64,000 nt of DNA, from assembly GCF_014641595.1 (NCBI RefSeq), contig NZ_BMIA01000001.1:1798426-1862425 (forward strand), in the 5' to 3' direction. Position numbers and translations under genes: made by a program. Below the pieces are notes generated by a model. It saw only the letters and a list, made by a program, of their open reading frames with translations, was not told where the DNA came from and did not search any database. How positions within the stretch are numbered: the stretch's first letter is position 1; every line of letters begins with the position of its first letter. Of this stretch, positions 42,645 to 52,490 are shown piece after piece. Origin of the DNA: Dyadobacter endophyticus. Its GTDB lineage: Bacteria > Bacteroidota > Bacteroidia > Cytophagales > Spirosomataceae.

Positions 42645-43704
42645 TCGGAGATTTTAAAAGCTGTTGAAATGTTGCGCGTTTATCGATCTTGTCGGTTGCT
42701 GTTTTGGCAAACGCTTTTGCAAAGTAAATATGTTTCGGGTTTTCATAGGCCGAAACGCGTCTTCTAATTTCTGCCGACAGTTGCTCCGCGCGCTCCTTAG
42801 CCAATGCATTCTCGACGGCCAACACCAGTTTTTGGCCCAATTTTTCATCCGGCTCCCACCAGCAAAAGAACGCATTTGGAATAGCCAAATCATGAAAAAT
42901 AGTTGCAATCCGTTGATCCATCTGGTCCAGCACTATCTTCACACCACCTGAATTGATGACATTATCCGCCCGTCCGATCCACTCAAACGTGTTACCGCTG
43001 ATTTGCACCAGATCATTAGTCTGAACCTTCTGATAATTGGTTACTGCGCCGGAAACAAAGAGGCAACCGCGTTCGTCCGTTCCAAATTCAATACCCGGCA
43101 GAAACATAAATGAGTCGCTTGCCTGTTCCCCATTCAATGCTTTCAAGGCTACATGCGAAACGGTTTCGGTCATGCCATAGCTTTGGAAAACAGGCACATC
43201 CAGCGCTTTGATTTGCGCTGCTAATGGCAAACCGACCGGGGCGCCGCCAAGCAGTATTTTACCCAACTTACTAACCTGATTATGCGTGGCCGTATTAGCA
43301 AGAATAGCCTGTAATTGCATCGGTACCATTGCCACAAAGTCAAAATGCGCGTGATCGAGTCCGGCAATGGGGTTTGAAGTCGGTTCGGTAATTGCCAGTT
43401 CCCAATCCAGCTCCAATCCGCGGACGAGCATCATCAGTCCCGCAATGTAACCCACGTTCAGGCATACGAGTGCGCGCGTACCGCTCCCGAGCGAGAGCGC
43501 TTTGCCGGTCATAGCCGCACTTGCCCGCAGCTGCGTGCGTGTGATGGTAATGGGCTTGGGCATACCCGTAGAGCCGGAGGTATGGAGCACAAATTCCTGG
43601 CTACCCTCCAACCACTGTTCCATAAAGTCGTAGGCTTGTGCGAAATAGGGATTTCGCGGCCTTTTCTGCGTTTGCCAAAGCATTTTGCCTGTTGTCCAGA
43701 TCAT
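42637..43704 (-). CDS. menE: o-Succinylbenzoate--CoA ligase (AMP-binding enzyme)
   Basis: A 355-residue compact member of the ANL superfamily. The P-loop-like motif HTSGSTGMPKPITITR lies near 40-55. VFQSYGMTETVSHVA near 170-184 and GWIGRADNVINSGGVK-like residues (EWIGRADNVINSGG) near 240-253 are the A5 and A8 segments. The catalytic Lys is expected in the C-terminal ATDKID segment. It activates o-succinylbenzoate with CoA and ATP in menaquinone synthesis. The short size is usual for Bacteroidota MenE. The divergent menB gene, 195 bp away, supports the call. Confidence 0.88.
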   Translation of the reverse strand: MIWTTGKMLWQTQKRPRNPYFAQAYDFMEQWLEGSQEFVLHTSGSTGMPKPITITRTQLRASAAMTGKALSLGSGTRALVCLNVGYIAGLMMLVRGLELDWELAITEPTSNPIAGLDHAHFDFVAMVPMQLQAILANTATHNQVSKLGKILLGGAPVGLPLAAQIKALDVPVFQSYGMTETVSHVALKALNGEQASDSFMFLPGIEFGTDERGCLFVSGAVTNYQKVQTNDLVQISGNTFEWIGRADNVINSGGVKIVLDQMDQRIATIFHDLAIPNAFFCWWEPDEKLGQKLVLAVENALAKERAEQLSAEIRRRVSAYENPKHIYFAKAFAKTATDKIDKRATFQQLLKSPNG

Positions 43705-43898
43705 CGCTGCCGTTTCGGTGGATTTGCTCGATTACCGGCGTCTTTACCGGTTTTTAATGCGGTGGAAAGTTATTCATTTGTTTTTGAAGGTAATCTAAAC
43801 AATGAGTAATTTCGCGCATTCAGCCAATGCCGGAAGTAGCTTCTCGAAGCCTGTATGATACCCGCATTGCATTCATTTCAATTTTACCATGTGATTTT

Positions 43899-44723
43899 AT
43901 GTCCAGTACAGTTCAATGGGAAACCATTAAAGAATACCAAGAAATTCTCTTTACACTTCACGAAGGAATTGCCAAAATCAGCATTAACCGCCCGCATAAG
44001 CATAACGCATTTACCCCGCTTACGGTAACCGAGATGATCGACGCGATGCATATCTGTCGCGAAGATCCGCGGATCGACGTCATTATCCTCACCGGCGAGG
44101 GTGGAAAAGCATTCTGTTCCGGCGGCGACCAGTCGGTACGCGGCCACGGCGGCTACATCGGCGACGACCATGTACCTCGCTTGAATGTGCTCGACCTGCA
44201 AAAAATGATCCGTTCCATTCCAAAGGCGGTGATCGCGATGGTAGCGGGTTGGGCAATCGGCGGCGGCCACGTCCTGCATGTCATTTGTGATCTTTCGATC
44301 GCTGCCGATAATGCACGTTTCGGCCAGACAGGCCCGAAAGTCGGCAGCTTCGACGGCGGGTTCGGCGCTTCTTACCTGGCACGCGTGGTGGGCCAGAAAA
44401 AGGCGCGTGAGATATGGTTCCTCTGCGACCAGTACGATGCCGACGAAGCACTGCAGATGGGGCTCGTGAACAAGGTCGTTCCTTTGGAGCAGCTGGAATC
44501 TGTGACTTTGGAATGGGCAAAAAAGATCCAGGAAAAAAGCCCCCTCTCGATCCGTATGCTCAAAAGCGCATTCAATGCAGAGCTCGACGGGCAGGCGGGT
44601 ATCCAGGAACTCGCGGGCAATGCGACGCTGCTTTATTACCTCAGCGAAGAAGCGAAGGAAGGCCAGCGCTCGTTTTTGGAGAAAAGAAAGCCTGATTTCA
44701 CCAAATTCACCAAATTCCCTTGA
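43899..44723 (+). CDS. menB: 1,4-Dihydroxy-2-naphthoyl-CoA synthase
   Basis: A 274-residue crotonase-fold enzyme that cyclises o-succinylbenzoyl-CoA in menaquinone synthesis. The start is the ATG at 43899 ([21 protein letters not shown]); the frame opens upstream at 43827 without family character. MenB signatures: [17 protein letters not shown], the oxyanion-hole region [15 protein letters not shown], and [38 protein letters not shown]. The length matches the family. Divergent from menE. Confidence 0.95.
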   Translation: MSSTVQWETIKEYQEILFTLHEGIAKISINRPHKHNAFTPLTVTEMIDAMHICREDPRIDVIILTGEGGKAFCSGGDQSVRGHGGYIGDDHVPRLNVLDLQKMIRSIPKAVIAMVAGWAIGGGHVLHVICDLSIAADNARFGQTGPKVGSFDGGFGASYLARVVGQKKAREIWFLCDQYDADEALQMGLVNKVVPLEQLESVTLEWAKKIQEKSPLSIRMLKSAFNAELDGQAGIQELAGNATLLYYLSEEAKEGQRSFLEKRKPDFTKFTKFP

Positions 44724-44776
44724 TTTAATCCCGAAAGATTAACACTTTAACTCTAATCATTACAAATACTCACCGA

Positions 44777-45190
44777 ATGAACTATTGGCTTGTAAAATCA
44801 GAACCATTTAAATACTCCTGGGACCATCTAATTGCCGAAGGTGAGGGCATGTGGGACGGCGTCCGAAACTACGCGGCACGCAACAACCTGATGGCGATGA
44901 AAGTGGATGATCTTGTGCTGTTTTACCACAGCAACGAGGGAAAGGAGGTCGTGGGACTGGCCAAGGTTTCGAAGGAACATTACCCCGACCCGACGACCGA
45001 CGAAGCCGGATGGGTGGTGGTGAACCTCGTTCCCGTCGAGAAATTTCCGAATACCGTTACACTCGCGCAAATCAAGAAAGACGAGCTGTTGAAACAGATG
45101 GACCTCGTCCGTTTGTCGAGGCTGTCGGTAGTACCCGTTAAACGCGAAGAATTCGACCATATCGTTGCCCTGGCACATGACAAAAAATAA
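44777..45190 (+). CDS. EVE-domain protein
   Basis: A 137-residue single EVE domain (MNYWLVKSEPFKYSWDHL, WDGVRNYAARNNL, DLVLFYHSNEGKEVVGLAKV). EVE domains belong to the PUA-like fold and bind modified bases in DNA or RNA, as in human THYN1. The exact ligand is unknown. The next gene starts inside its last codons. Confidence 0.9.
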   Translation: MNYWLVKSEPFKYSWDHLIAEGEGMWDGVRNYAARNNLMAMKVDDLVLFYHSNEGKEVVGLAKVSKEHYPDPTTDEAGWVVVNLVPVEKFPNTVTLAQIKKDELLKQMDLVRLSRLSVVPVKREEFDHIVALAHDKK

Positions 45191-46757
45191 GCGATCCGTT
45201 TTTCGGCTGGCCTTACCGTTACTCTTCCTGGCCTTGCTCAGCACGCAGCTCGTCGCGCAGGGAGTAAAACGGATTGAACTTCCATTGCCCGGCAACACGG
45301 CCTATCAGGCTGTTCCACTTGGCAAACAGGGCGTATTGCTCATTTCCAAGCCCGACAAAGGCACGTTCAACGTCCAGAAATTCGATACGAACCTCGAACG
45401 GGTGTGGTCCATCGACGGCCCGATCGAATCGAACCTCGATTATATCGCTTCCTCCTACGACGGGCAGGCCGTTTTCCTGCTTTTCAGCAAATACCGGAGT
45501 TCATTGTACCAGATTGTGAAGGTCAATGTCGGTCCGGGTTTCGTGGAGACATTTACAATCAATACAGTAGACCGTTTTGAGATCACGGATTTCAAAACGC
45601 TGGGTTATTCGGTATTTATGGCCGGAATGGTCCGCAACGAGCCGGTTTTGATCTACACCCAGCTTACCACGCAGCAAACAAGGGTGTTACCTTCGGCCAT
45701 TAAAGGATCTAACGCCATTCAGACCGTCGAAGTGGACACTGCCCAACATTTGGTGAACGTTTGTTTTGCCGTTAAAAAAGGTCGCCAGACCAAGATCGTG
45801 GCGCGTTCGTATGAAGAGACCGGAGAGCTGTATACACAGGTAAGTGTCGATCCGGAAGACGATTTCTCGCTTCTGAGCGGCCGTTTGCAGGTTTTGAACG
45901 ACTCCGTACGCATTGTCATCGGCACTTATGGCTATCGCAATATGCAAAGCAGCACCATAGCGGCTTCGCAGGGTTTGTATATCAGCAAAATCATCGGCGA
46001 CGAAACGGTTTTTACCAAATACCACAGCTTTACCGATTTCAAGAACTTCTTCAACTTCATGAGCGAACGCCAGCAGGAGAAGATAGAGAAGCGTATCCGC
46101 AAGAAAAAAGAAAGCGGCGATGACCTGAAACTGAACTATCGCCTTATGGTGCATGATATTGTTCCCAAAGCGTCCAATTTCCTGCTCGTCGCCGAGGTTT
46201 TCTATCCCGAATACCGCTATCAGAACCCGAGTATGATGGGCGGATTCGGCTATGGATATGGAAGCTACGGATACCCGCTTGGAATGGGGCTGTACAATCC
46301 GTACCTCTGGAACCCAATGTATGGTGGCCGTGGATACAACCAGCAGGTGTTCGACGGCTTCACGTACACGCATGCGGTTGTTGCGGATGTGGACCAGAAC
46401 GGTAACCTGCTTTGGGACAACAGCATTAGTTTCGACAATGTAAAAAGCATGGAATTGAAGGAAAAGATCAAGGTCCAATCCTTTTCCAACGGCAATTCCA
46501 AATTGATTTACAGCCATAACGGCGCCATTCGCAGCAAGATCATCAAAGGCAACCAGGTAATCGACAGCGACCGCGTGATCCCGAACGAAACCTATGTTGA
46601 AGGCGATAAAGTGCGGAAAACGAGTACCGACGACATCGACTACTGGTACGACAACTTCTACCTTGCCTGGGGCGAACAGCGTATTGTAAATGCCGCCGGC
46701 GACGCGAACACCCGCGGACGGCGGAATGTGTTTTATTTAAATAAGATTGCTTATTGA
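45177..46757 (+). CDS. Exported hypothetical protein with Gly/Tyr-rich loop
   Basis: A 526-residue protein from the ATG at 45177 (MTKNKRSVFRLALPLLFLALL); a frame opening at 45165 is less likely. A signal peptide ends near LVAQG. The body has a regular beta pattern like a propeller. A charged segment (RQQEKIEKRIRKKKESGD, about 300-318) is followed at about 350-385 by a Gly/Tyr/Met/Pro-rich stretch (GGFGYGYGSYGYPLG). No enzymatic motif recognised. It overlaps the EVE gene by 14 bp. Probably periplasmic. Confidence 0.75.
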   Translation: MTKNKRSVFRLALPLLFLALLSTQLVAQGVKRIELPLPGNTAYQAVPLGKQGVLLISKPDKGTFNVQKFDTNLERVWSIDGPIESNLDYIASSYDGQAVFLLFSKYRSSLYQIVKVNVGPGFVETFTINTVDRFEITDFKTLGYSVFMAGMVRNEPVLIYTQLTTQQTRVLPSAIKGSNAIQTVEVDTAQHLVNVCFAVKKGRQTKIVARSYEETGELYTQVSVDPEDDFSLLSGRLQVLNDSVRIVIGTYGYRNMQSSTIAASQGLYISKIIGDETVFTKYHSFTDFKNFFNFMSERQQEKIEKRIRKKKESGDDLKLNYRLMVHDIVPKASNFLLVAEVFYPEYRYQNPSMMGGFGYGYGSYGYPLGMGLYNPYLWNPMYGGRGYNQQVFDGFTYTHAVVADVDQNGNLLWDNSISFDNVKSMELKEKIKVQSFSNGNSKLIYSHNGAIRSKIIKGNQVIDSDRVIPNETYVEGDKVRKTSTDDIDYWYDNFYLAWGEQRIVNAAGDANTRGRRNVFYLNKIAY

Positions 46758-46833
46758 CCATGGATCGCAGACCATAGGCCATGGTACTTTACAGTAGAAC
46801 CCTACCCTGGTCCACGGTCGATCGACTATGGTC
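46756..46833. repeat. Imperfect palindromic intergenic repeat
   Basis: A 78-bp unit that begins at the stop of the exported protein gene. The arms (46756-46785 and 46804-46833) are imperfect reverse complements, ending in GACCAT and ATGGTC, with repeated CCATGG and GACCAT words. It resembles a REP-like dispersed element, but no second copy exists in the window. Confidence 0.5.
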
Positions 46834-46856
46834 AAAAAATTTAAACCACCACCACA

Positions 46857-47744
46857 TTGATACTACTTTCACCAGACCAACATACCGACTACCAACTGAT
46901 CGACAGCGGCGGATTTGAGAAACTCGAAAAATTCGGGCCGTATGTTCTTTCTCGTCCCGAGCCACAGGCGATTTGGGATAAATCTCTTTCCGAAGCGGAA
47001 TGGGAGCAGCGTTCAAATGCAGTTTTTAAAAAGGACAAAAATTCGCAGGAAAAAGGCCAGTGGGTTACCAAGGGCGATATGCCCGATAAATGGGTATTTC
47101 AATACCGTACCAAAGAGCTGCATTTGCGTACGAAGCTTGCATTATCGTCATTCAAGCACGTGGGCGTGTTTCCCGAGCAGGCTACCAACTGGGATTTCAT
47201 CGCCCGGACTTTGAAGCAAATGCCCGAGGAAAAGCCTTCGGTATTGAATCTCTTTGCCTACACCGGCATTGCCTCGCTGGCAGCCAAGGCTGCCGGGGCG
47301 GATGTGACGCACGTGGATTCGGTGAAGCAGGTGATCAGCTGGTCGCGGGAGAATATGGATCTGAGCGGGCTGAGTAATATCCGCTGGGTAGTGGAAGACG
47401 CATTGAAGTTCGTGCAGCGCGAGGTCCGCCGAGGTAACAAGTATAATGGCCTCATCCTCGATCCTCCTGCGTATGGGCGCGGGCCCGACGGCGAAAAGTG
47501 GCTGCTCGAAGAAAGTTTGAATGAACTGCTCAGGCTGTGTGCGTTGTTATTGAAGGAAAAAAACTTCTTTTTTATCATTAACCTGTATTCGCTCGGCTTT
47601 TCGGCGTTGATCGTCGAAAACCTGATTAAGGCGCATTTCGGAACAGAAATCAAGCACGAGTTTGGCGAACTATTTATCCCCGATTCGTTTGGCAAAAAAC
47701 TTCCATTAGGTGTGTTTTCGCGTTTTTCAGACCAGAATGTTTAG
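46857..47744 (+). CDS. Class I SAM-dependent methyltransferase (RlmI/rRNA m5C-like)
   Basis: A 295-residue methyltransferase. The N-terminus begins at a TTG start codon (46857), the only start that keeps the conserved opening ILLSPDQHTDYQLIDSGGFEKLEKF. The Rossmann domain has VLNLFAYTGIASLAAKAAGADVTHVDSVK (SAM motif I and acidic loop) and LILDPPAYGRGPDGEKW (motif IV). This resembles the catalytic domain of RlmI/RlmK-type 23S rRNA methyltransferases, but without the N-terminal PUA domain. The target is unproved. A TPR lipoprotein gene follows 6 bp later. Confidence 0.85.
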   Translation: MILLSPDQHTDYQLIDSGGFEKLEKFGPYVLSRPEPQAIWDKSLSEAEWEQRSNAVFKKDKNSQEKGQWVTKGDMPDKWVFQYRTKELHLRTKLALSSFKHVGVFPEQATNWDFIARTLKQMPEEKPSVLNLFAYTGIASLAAKAAGADVTHVDSVKQVISWSRENMDLSGLSNIRWVVEDALKFVQREVRRGNKYNGLILDPPAYGRGPDGEKWLLEESLNELLRLCALLLKEKNFFFIINLYSLGFSALIVENLIKAHFGTEIKHEFGELFIPDSFGKKLPLGVFSRFSDQNV

Positions 47745-47750
47745 TGGCGA

Positions 47751-48950
47751 ATGAAGTCTGACAATCTGAAATATTTATCATTTGCATTCCTCATTGCATT
47801 GGGAGGGCTGGAACAGTCCTGCCAGAGCGATGCGCGCACGTCTACGCGCATTCCACCCGTGATCAAAAAAGGGAAGGCACAATGGCAGAACGATGCATTA
47901 TTGTCATTAACTGACTTGATCAACCGGGGGATCGATTCGGATGTGAATTATTTCAAAAGGGCGCGCATTTACTTCGAACGCGAACAATATTCCGAAGCGC
48001 TGGACGACATCAACGAGTCGATTTACGAGCAGGATAACGTAAGTGAATATTTCCTTCTGCGCGGGAAGATCTACCGCGAACTGGGCAGGATCGATAATGC
48101 ATTGGAAGATGCGCAACGTGCCGAAGCATTGCAGCAAAGCAGTCCCGAACTGTATGTGCTGCTCGCGGATATTTTGCAGGCCAAAAACCGTTTCGGAGAG
48201 GCCGCCGCTTATCTGAATCAAGCCTTGAAAATGGCGCCCTACGATGGTTCGGCATATTATGTCAAAGGAATGTTGCAGGCGCGGCAAGGCGATTCCCTGG
48301 CCAGCTTATCGAGCCTGAACTATGCGATGAACGTCAATCCGAGGTTGCTGCGTGCTTATGAGCAGGGGACGGCGATCAATCTCAAATTGAAGAACACGGC
48401 CGAAGCGCTGGCGATCAACGAAAGAGCATTGAAACGCTTTCCCGAGCGCGCTACCCTGTTTTTCGGGAGAGGGGAAATCCTGAATGCGCTGGCAAAACCC
48501 GACACCGCATTGATCTTTTACCAAAAAGCCGTTGCTATCCAGCCGGATTATGAAGAAGCATTGAACCAGCTTGCGACCGTTGCCATGCAGCTCCGCGCCT
48601 ACCCGGCGGCGATCCCGGCATTGAAAACGCTTTTGAAAAAGAAACCGCAATCGAAGGAGATCAACAACATGCTGGGCTATGCCTATGAAAAGAGCGGTGA
48701 GCTGGATCTGGCCAAGACCTATTATACTACTGCCCTGACGATCGCCCCAGGCGACCAGGACGCGCGCTACGGCATGTACCGCATCCGGAAAATCGAGTCG
48801 GAAGGACTTTACCCTTCCTACTATCCTGAGGAAAATACCAACCAGGGATACAAATTACTGGATACGGCGCGGGTTAAAATCAATATTATCCAACCGCGCG
48901 GTACCACAAATATCCGCGTGGACTCTTCACGCAAAGCTAAAATTGAATAG
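47751..48950 (+). CDS. TPR-repeat lipoprotein
   Basis: A 399-residue protein. A signal peptide with lipobox-like LEQSC puts the lipidated Cys at 24. From about 50 to 345 it consists of tandem TPRs (YFKRARIYFEREQYSEALDD, FLLRGKIYRELGRIDNALED, MLGYAYEKSGELDLAKTYYTTAL). It is probably an outer-membrane or periplasmic scaffold for complex assembly. No catalytic domain. It ends in a hairpin that overlaps its stop codon. Confidence 0.87.
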   Translation: MKSDNLKYLSFAFLIALGGLEQSCQSDARTSTRIPPVIKKGKAQWQNDALLSLTDLINRGIDSDVNYFKRARIYFEREQYSEALDDINESIYEQDNVSEYFLLRGKIYRELGRIDNALEDAQRAEALQQSSPELYVLLADILQAKNRFGEAAAYLNQALKMAPYDGSAYYVKGMLQARQGDSLASLSSLNYAMNVNPRLLRAYEQGTAINLKLKNTAEALAINERALKRFPERATLFFGRGEILNALAKPDTALIFYQKAVAIQPDYEEALNQLATVAMQLRAYPAAIPALKTLLKKKPQSKEINNMLGYAYEKSGELDLAKTYYTTALTIAPGDQDARYGMYRIRKIESEGLYPSYYPEENTNQGYKLLDTARVKINIIQPRGTTNIRVDSSRKAKIE

Positions 48951-48958
48951 CTTTGTGT
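48929..48958 (+). terminator. Hairpin overlapping the TPR gene stop
   Basis: CAAAGCTA (48932-48939) and TAGCTTTG (48948-48955) are perfect complements with an 8-nt loop, extended by three further pairs (one G-U). TTTT follows at 48958-48961. TAGCTTTG also matches the -7 promoter pattern TAnnTTTG and might serve thrS (ATG 49012). Confidence 0.55.
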
Positions 48959-49011
48959 TTTGCGGCCTCCCCGCATTGCCATTGAACCATAGTCACAGAA
49001 TTATTTTTTGA

Positions 49012-50955
49012 ATGAAAGACGAGTCTCAAGTAAAAATTACCCTGCCCGATGGTAGCGAACGTTTTTACCCAAAAGGGGTAACCGCTCTCGAAATCGCGCT
49101 CAGTATCAGTGAAGGGCTTGCACGGAATGTGATAGCCGCCAAAGTGAATAACGAAGTCTGGGACCCTACGCGCCAGATCACGGAGGATTCCCTGGTGAAA
49201 CTACTGACGTGGAATGACGAGGACGGCAAAGCTACATTCTGGCACTCTTCGGCCCACTTACTGGCCGAAGCATTGGAAGCGCTCTACCCGGGAATTAAGT
49301 TCGGTACAGGACCTTCTATCGAAAAGGGCTTTTACTATGATGTAGACTTGGGCGGGCAGACCATTTCGCAGGAAGATTTCCCGAAAATCGAAGCGAAAAT
49401 GCTCGAACTGGCCCGTCAGAAAAACGAATATATCCGCAAGCCGATCAGCAAGGCCGATGCTTTGGAATACTTTACCAAAAAGGGTGACGAGTACAAGCTG
49501 GAATTGATCGACGGGCTGGAAGACGGTTCTATTACATTGTACGAGCAAGGCGGTTTCACCGACCTTTGCCGTGGGCCGCATATCCCGAACACCGGTTTTA
49601 TCAAAGCCGCAAAACTGACCAACATCGCAGGTGCATATTGGCGTAACAAGCAGGAAAACAAAATGTTGACCCGCATTTACGGCATTACGTTTCCAAAGCA
49701 AAAAGAGCTGGAAGAATATGTGACCCTGATGGAAGAAGCTAAAAAGCGTGACCACCGCCGCCTCGGCAAGGAGTTGGAGCTTTTTGCTTTCTCTGAAAAA
49801 GTTGGACAAGGTTTGCCGCTGTGGTTGCCCAAAGGTGCCATGCTTCGCGAGCGCTTGCAGGCGTTCCTGAGCAAAGCGCAGTCTCGCGCCGGTTATGTAC
49901 CTGTAATTACGCCGCATATCGGTAGCAAGGATTTGTACGTGACCTCGGGCCACTGGGATAAATATGGTAAGGACTCGTTTCAACCCATTAAAACCCCGAA
50001 CCTCGATGAAGAGTACATGCTCAAACCGATGAACTGCCCGCATCACTGCGAGATTTATAAAACTTCTCCCCGCTCCTACAAGGATCTGCCATTGAGGTTC
50101 TCGGAGTTCGGTACGGTTTACCGTTACGAGCAAAGCGGCGAGTTGCACGGGCTCACACGCGTACGCGGGTTTACACAGGACGATGCGCACATTTTCTGCC
50201 GTCCCGATCAGGTGAAGGAAGAATTCATCCGTGTGATCGACCTCGTATTGTATGTATTCAAATCCCTTGGGTTCGATGATTACAGTGCGCAAATTTCGCT
50301 CCGCGACCCTAATAATAAGGAGAAATACATTGGCCGGGACGAAGACTGGGAGAAAGCGGAAAGCGCGATCATCGAAGCGGCAGCGGAACGCGGCCTAAGC
50401 ACGGTTACAGAACTGGGCGAAGCTGCATTCTACGGCCCGAAACTCGATTTCATGGTGCGCGACGCTTTGGGACGCAAATGGCAGCTTGGTACCATCCAGG
50501 TAGATTACCAGCTCCCACAGCGTTTCCAATTGGAATATACCGGCTCCGACAACCAGAAACACCGCCCGGTAATGATCCACCGTGCACCATTCGGTTCAAT
50601 GGAGCGTTTTACCGCGATTTTGATCGAAAATACCGCGGGCCAGTTTCCGCTGTGGTTGTCGCCTGACCAGATCGCCATCCTGCCGATCTCGGAGAAATTC
50701 GCAGATTACGCAGAAGACGTGTTCTTTCAGTTGCAGGACCATGACATCCGTGGGTTCGTGGATCACCGTGACGAGAAGATCGGACGCAAGATCCGTGATG
50801 CGGAAGTTACCAAAGTGCCATTCATGCTTATCGTGGGCGAGAAGGAAGCAGCAGAAGGAAAGCTCTCCGTTCGCCGCAAAGGCGAGGGTGATTTAGGAAG
50901 TATGACGATCGAAGAATTCACTGCCTTTTTCAAAAAGGAAGCCGCCATTGCTTGA
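49012..50955 (+). CDS. thrS: Threonyl-tRNA synthetase
   Basis: A 647-residue class II synthetase. Domains in order: TGS (about 1-65, [20 protein letters not shown]), the editing domain with [12 protein letters not shown] near 83-94, the catalytic core (about 245-535, including [12 protein letters not shown], the zinc-binding [11 protein letters not shown] and [14 protein letters not shown]) and a C-terminal anticodon-binding domain. It charges tRNA-Thr. First gene in the conserved thrS-infC-rpmI-rplT order. Confidence 0.97.
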   Translation: MKDESQVKITLPDGSERFYPKGVTALEIALSISEGLARNVIAAKVNNEVWDPTRQITEDSLVKLLTWNDEDGKATFWHSSAHLLAEALEALYPGIKFGTGPSIEKGFYYDVDLGGQTISQEDFPKIEAKMLELARQKNEYIRKPISKADALEYFTKKGDEYKLELIDGLEDGSITLYEQGGFTDLCRGPHIPNTGFIKAAKLTNIAGAYWRNKQENKMLTRIYGITFPKQKELEEYVTLMEEAKKRDHRRLGKELELFAFSEKVGQGLPLWLPKGAMLRERLQAFLSKAQSRAGYVPVITPHIGSKDLYVTSGHWDKYGKDSFQPIKTPNLDEEYMLKPMNCPHHCEIYKTSPRSYKDLPLRFSEFGTVYRYEQSGELHGLTRVRGFTQDDAHIFCRPDQVKEEFIRVIDLVLYVFKSLGFDDYSAQISLRDPNNKEKYIGRDEDWEKAESAIIEAAAERGLSTVTELGEAAFYGPKLDFMVRDALGRKWQLGTIQVDYQLPQRFQLEYTGSDNQKHRPVMIHRAPFGSMERFTAILIENTAGQFPLWLSPDQIAILPISEKFADYAEDVFFQLQDHDIRGFVDHRDEKIGRKIRDAEVTKVPFMLIVGEKEAAEGKLSVRRKGEGDLGSMTIEEFTAFFKKEAAIA

Positions 50956-50996
50956 TGTTTTTGTAAGATTTTAGTATTATTCCAGCAATAAGGCAC

Positions 50997-51004
50997 TATT
51001 TTTG
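50997..51004 (+). promoter_or_regulatory. Candidate -7 element (TATTTTTG) before infC
   Basis: TATTTTTG matches TAnnTTTG, 61 bp before the infC ATG (51066). It would allow infC to be transcribed separately from thrS. No TTG at the usual distance. Confidence 0.4.
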
Positions 51005-51065
51005 TGGACCTAGTGTTAATTTTTTCGATTTCCACCAAAAACAAAAAAACACCAATACAAATTAT

Positions 51066-51620
51066 ATGGCATTAAGACCCCCTAGTGGACGGATGAGGAT
51101 TCCCGAAGAACCTTACAAAATTAACGAACGAATTACAGCAAAAGAAGTACGATTGGTCGGTGAAAACATTGAACCGGGCATCGTGGATATCAATACAGCC
51201 CGCGCACTAGCAAAGGCACAATCACTTGACCTCGTGGAGATTGCACCAACAGCAGTTCCTCCTGTTTGTAAAGTGGTTGACTACTCGAAGTTCAAATACG
51301 AGCAAAAGAAGAAACAAAAGGAAATTAAAGCAAAGGCCCAGAAAGTGGTTATCAAGGAGATCCGTTTCGGCCCGAACACGGACGACCATGACTTCGATTT
51401 TAAATTGAAGCATGCCACTAACTTCCTCAAAGAAGGATCAAAAGTAAAAGCATACGTGCATTTCGTAGGACGTACGATCGTTTTCAAGGAACGCGGTGTA
51501 AACCTTTTGAAGAAATTTTCCGAAGCATTGTCTGACTACGGCAAACTGGAAATGGAGCCTAAGCTGGAAGGAAAACGAATGACAATCATCCTCGCGCCTG
51601 CTCCTGCAAAAAGCAAGTGA
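51066..51620 (+). CDS. infC: Translation initiation factor IF-3
   Basis: A 184-residue protein. The N-terminal domain begins [23 protein letters not shown]; the linker is Lys-rich ([16 protein letters not shown]); the C-terminal domain has [20 protein letters not shown] and [14 protein letters not shown]. It binds the 30S subunit and controls start-codon choice. It starts at an ATG, not the rare AUU used in enterobacteria. A terminator separates it from rpmI. Confidence 0.97.
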   Translation: MALRPPSGRMRIPEEPYKINERITAKEVRLVGENIEPGIVDINTARALAKAQSLDLVEIAPTAVPPVCKVVDYSKFKYEQKKKQKEIKAKAQKVVIKEIRFGPNTDDHDFDFKLKHATNFLKEGSKVKAYVHFVGRTIVFKERGVNLLKKFSEALSDYGKLEMEPKLEGKRMTIILAPAPAKSK

Positions 51621-51648
51621 TACGCTGATTTATAAAGCATATTGATAG

Positions 51649-51687
51649 AAAATCGTGTTTTCGGCATCATGTCGGGAACACGATTTT
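51649..51687 (+). terminator. Terminator between infC and rpmI
   Basis: An 11-bp stem (AAAATCGTGTT at 51649-51659 with AACACGATTTT at 51677-51687), a 17-nt loop and a T-run. It separates infC from rpmI, which then needs read-through or its own promoter. Confidence 0.75.
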
Positions 51688-51707
51688 TATTTAACACAGA
51701 TTATGGC

Positions 51708-51715
51708 TAATTTTG
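51708..51715 (+). promoter_or_regulatory. Candidate -7 element (TAATTTTG) of rpmI-rplT
   Basis: TAATTTTG matches TAnnTTTG, 41 bp before the rpmI ATG and just after the terminator. A good -33 TTG is not visible. Confidence 0.45.
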
Positions 51716-51756
51716 CGCGCTGTTTTATATTTTATCAACTATTAGTTTTTTGAATT

Positions 51757-51951
51757 ATGCCTAAAATGAAAACCATCTCTGGTGCAAAAAAGCGTTTCGC
51801 GCTGACAGGCACTGGAAAAGTTAAACGCAAGCACGCTTTTCACAGCCACATCCTGACCAAAAAATCAAACAAGCGCAAGCGTGGTTTGGTTAAGACTGGT
51901 CTGATCGATGTGTCTAACGAAAAGCAAGTATTGGCAATGCTTCGGAAGTAA
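51757..51951 (+). CDS. rpmI: 50S ribosomal protein L35
   Basis: A 64-residue basic protein ([39 protein letters not shown]), full length for bL35. It sits in the large-subunit interior. It is followed after 103 bp by rplT. Confidence 0.97.
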   Translation: MPKMKTISGAKKRFALTGTGKVKRKHAFHSHILTKKSNKRKRGLVKTGLIDVSNEKQVLAMLRK

Positions 51952-52054
51952 TCCGTAAAAAAGCCGATCAGACATTAAAATCTGGTTTTTTGTTCAACCC
52001 GATAAAAGGCATTTAAGTCTCAGCAGAGCGCCGATTATCAAAAACAGTTAAATT

Positions 52055-52399
52055 ATGCCACGTTCAGTAAATCACGTTGCGTCACGTGCAAGACGTAAAA
52101 AAGTTCTAAAACTCGCGAAAGGCTATTTCGGCCGTCGTAAAAATGTATGGACCGTTGCTAAAAACGCAGTTGACCGCGCTTTGGCTTACGCATACGAAGG
52201 CCGTAAACAGAAGAAACGTAATTTCCGCGCACTGTGGATCCAGCGTATCAACGCAGGTACCCGTCAGCATGGATTGTCTTATTCTGCTTTCATCGGCAAA
52301 CTTAATGCAAAAGGCATCGAGCTCAACAGGAAAGTTCTCGCGGATCTTGCGATGAATCATCCTGACGCATTCAAAGCGATCGTTGATCAAGTAAAATAA
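52055..52399 (+). CDS. rplT: 50S ribosomal protein L20
   Basis: A 114-residue protein ([53 protein letters not shown]), full length for bL20. It is an early assembly protein that binds 23S rRNA. A strong terminator follows. Confidence 0.97.
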   Translation: MPRSVNHVASRARRKKVLKLAKGYFGRRKNVWTVAKNAVDRALAYAYEGRKQKKRNFRALWIQRINAGTRQHGLSYSAFIGKLNAKGIELNRKVLADLAMNHPDAFKAIVDQVK

Positions 52400-52405
52400 A
52401 ACAGC

Positions 52406-52426
52406 ATCCCGCCTCTCCGGCGGGAT
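52406..52426 (+). terminator. Terminator after rplT
   Basis: An 8-bp stem ATCCCGCC (52406-52413) with GGCGGGAT (52419-52426), a 5-nt loop and eight T: a classical rho-independent terminator 6 bp after rplT. Confidence 0.92.
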
Positions 52427-52490
52427 TTTTTTTGCATAAAATTTGGATATTGCAGGCGACAATCAACTCGTACCTCAAAACCAAATAGAA

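Noticed and set aside
49258..50292. Open frame of 344 codons on the minus strand
   Set aside because: Antisense to thrS; no recognisable protein features.
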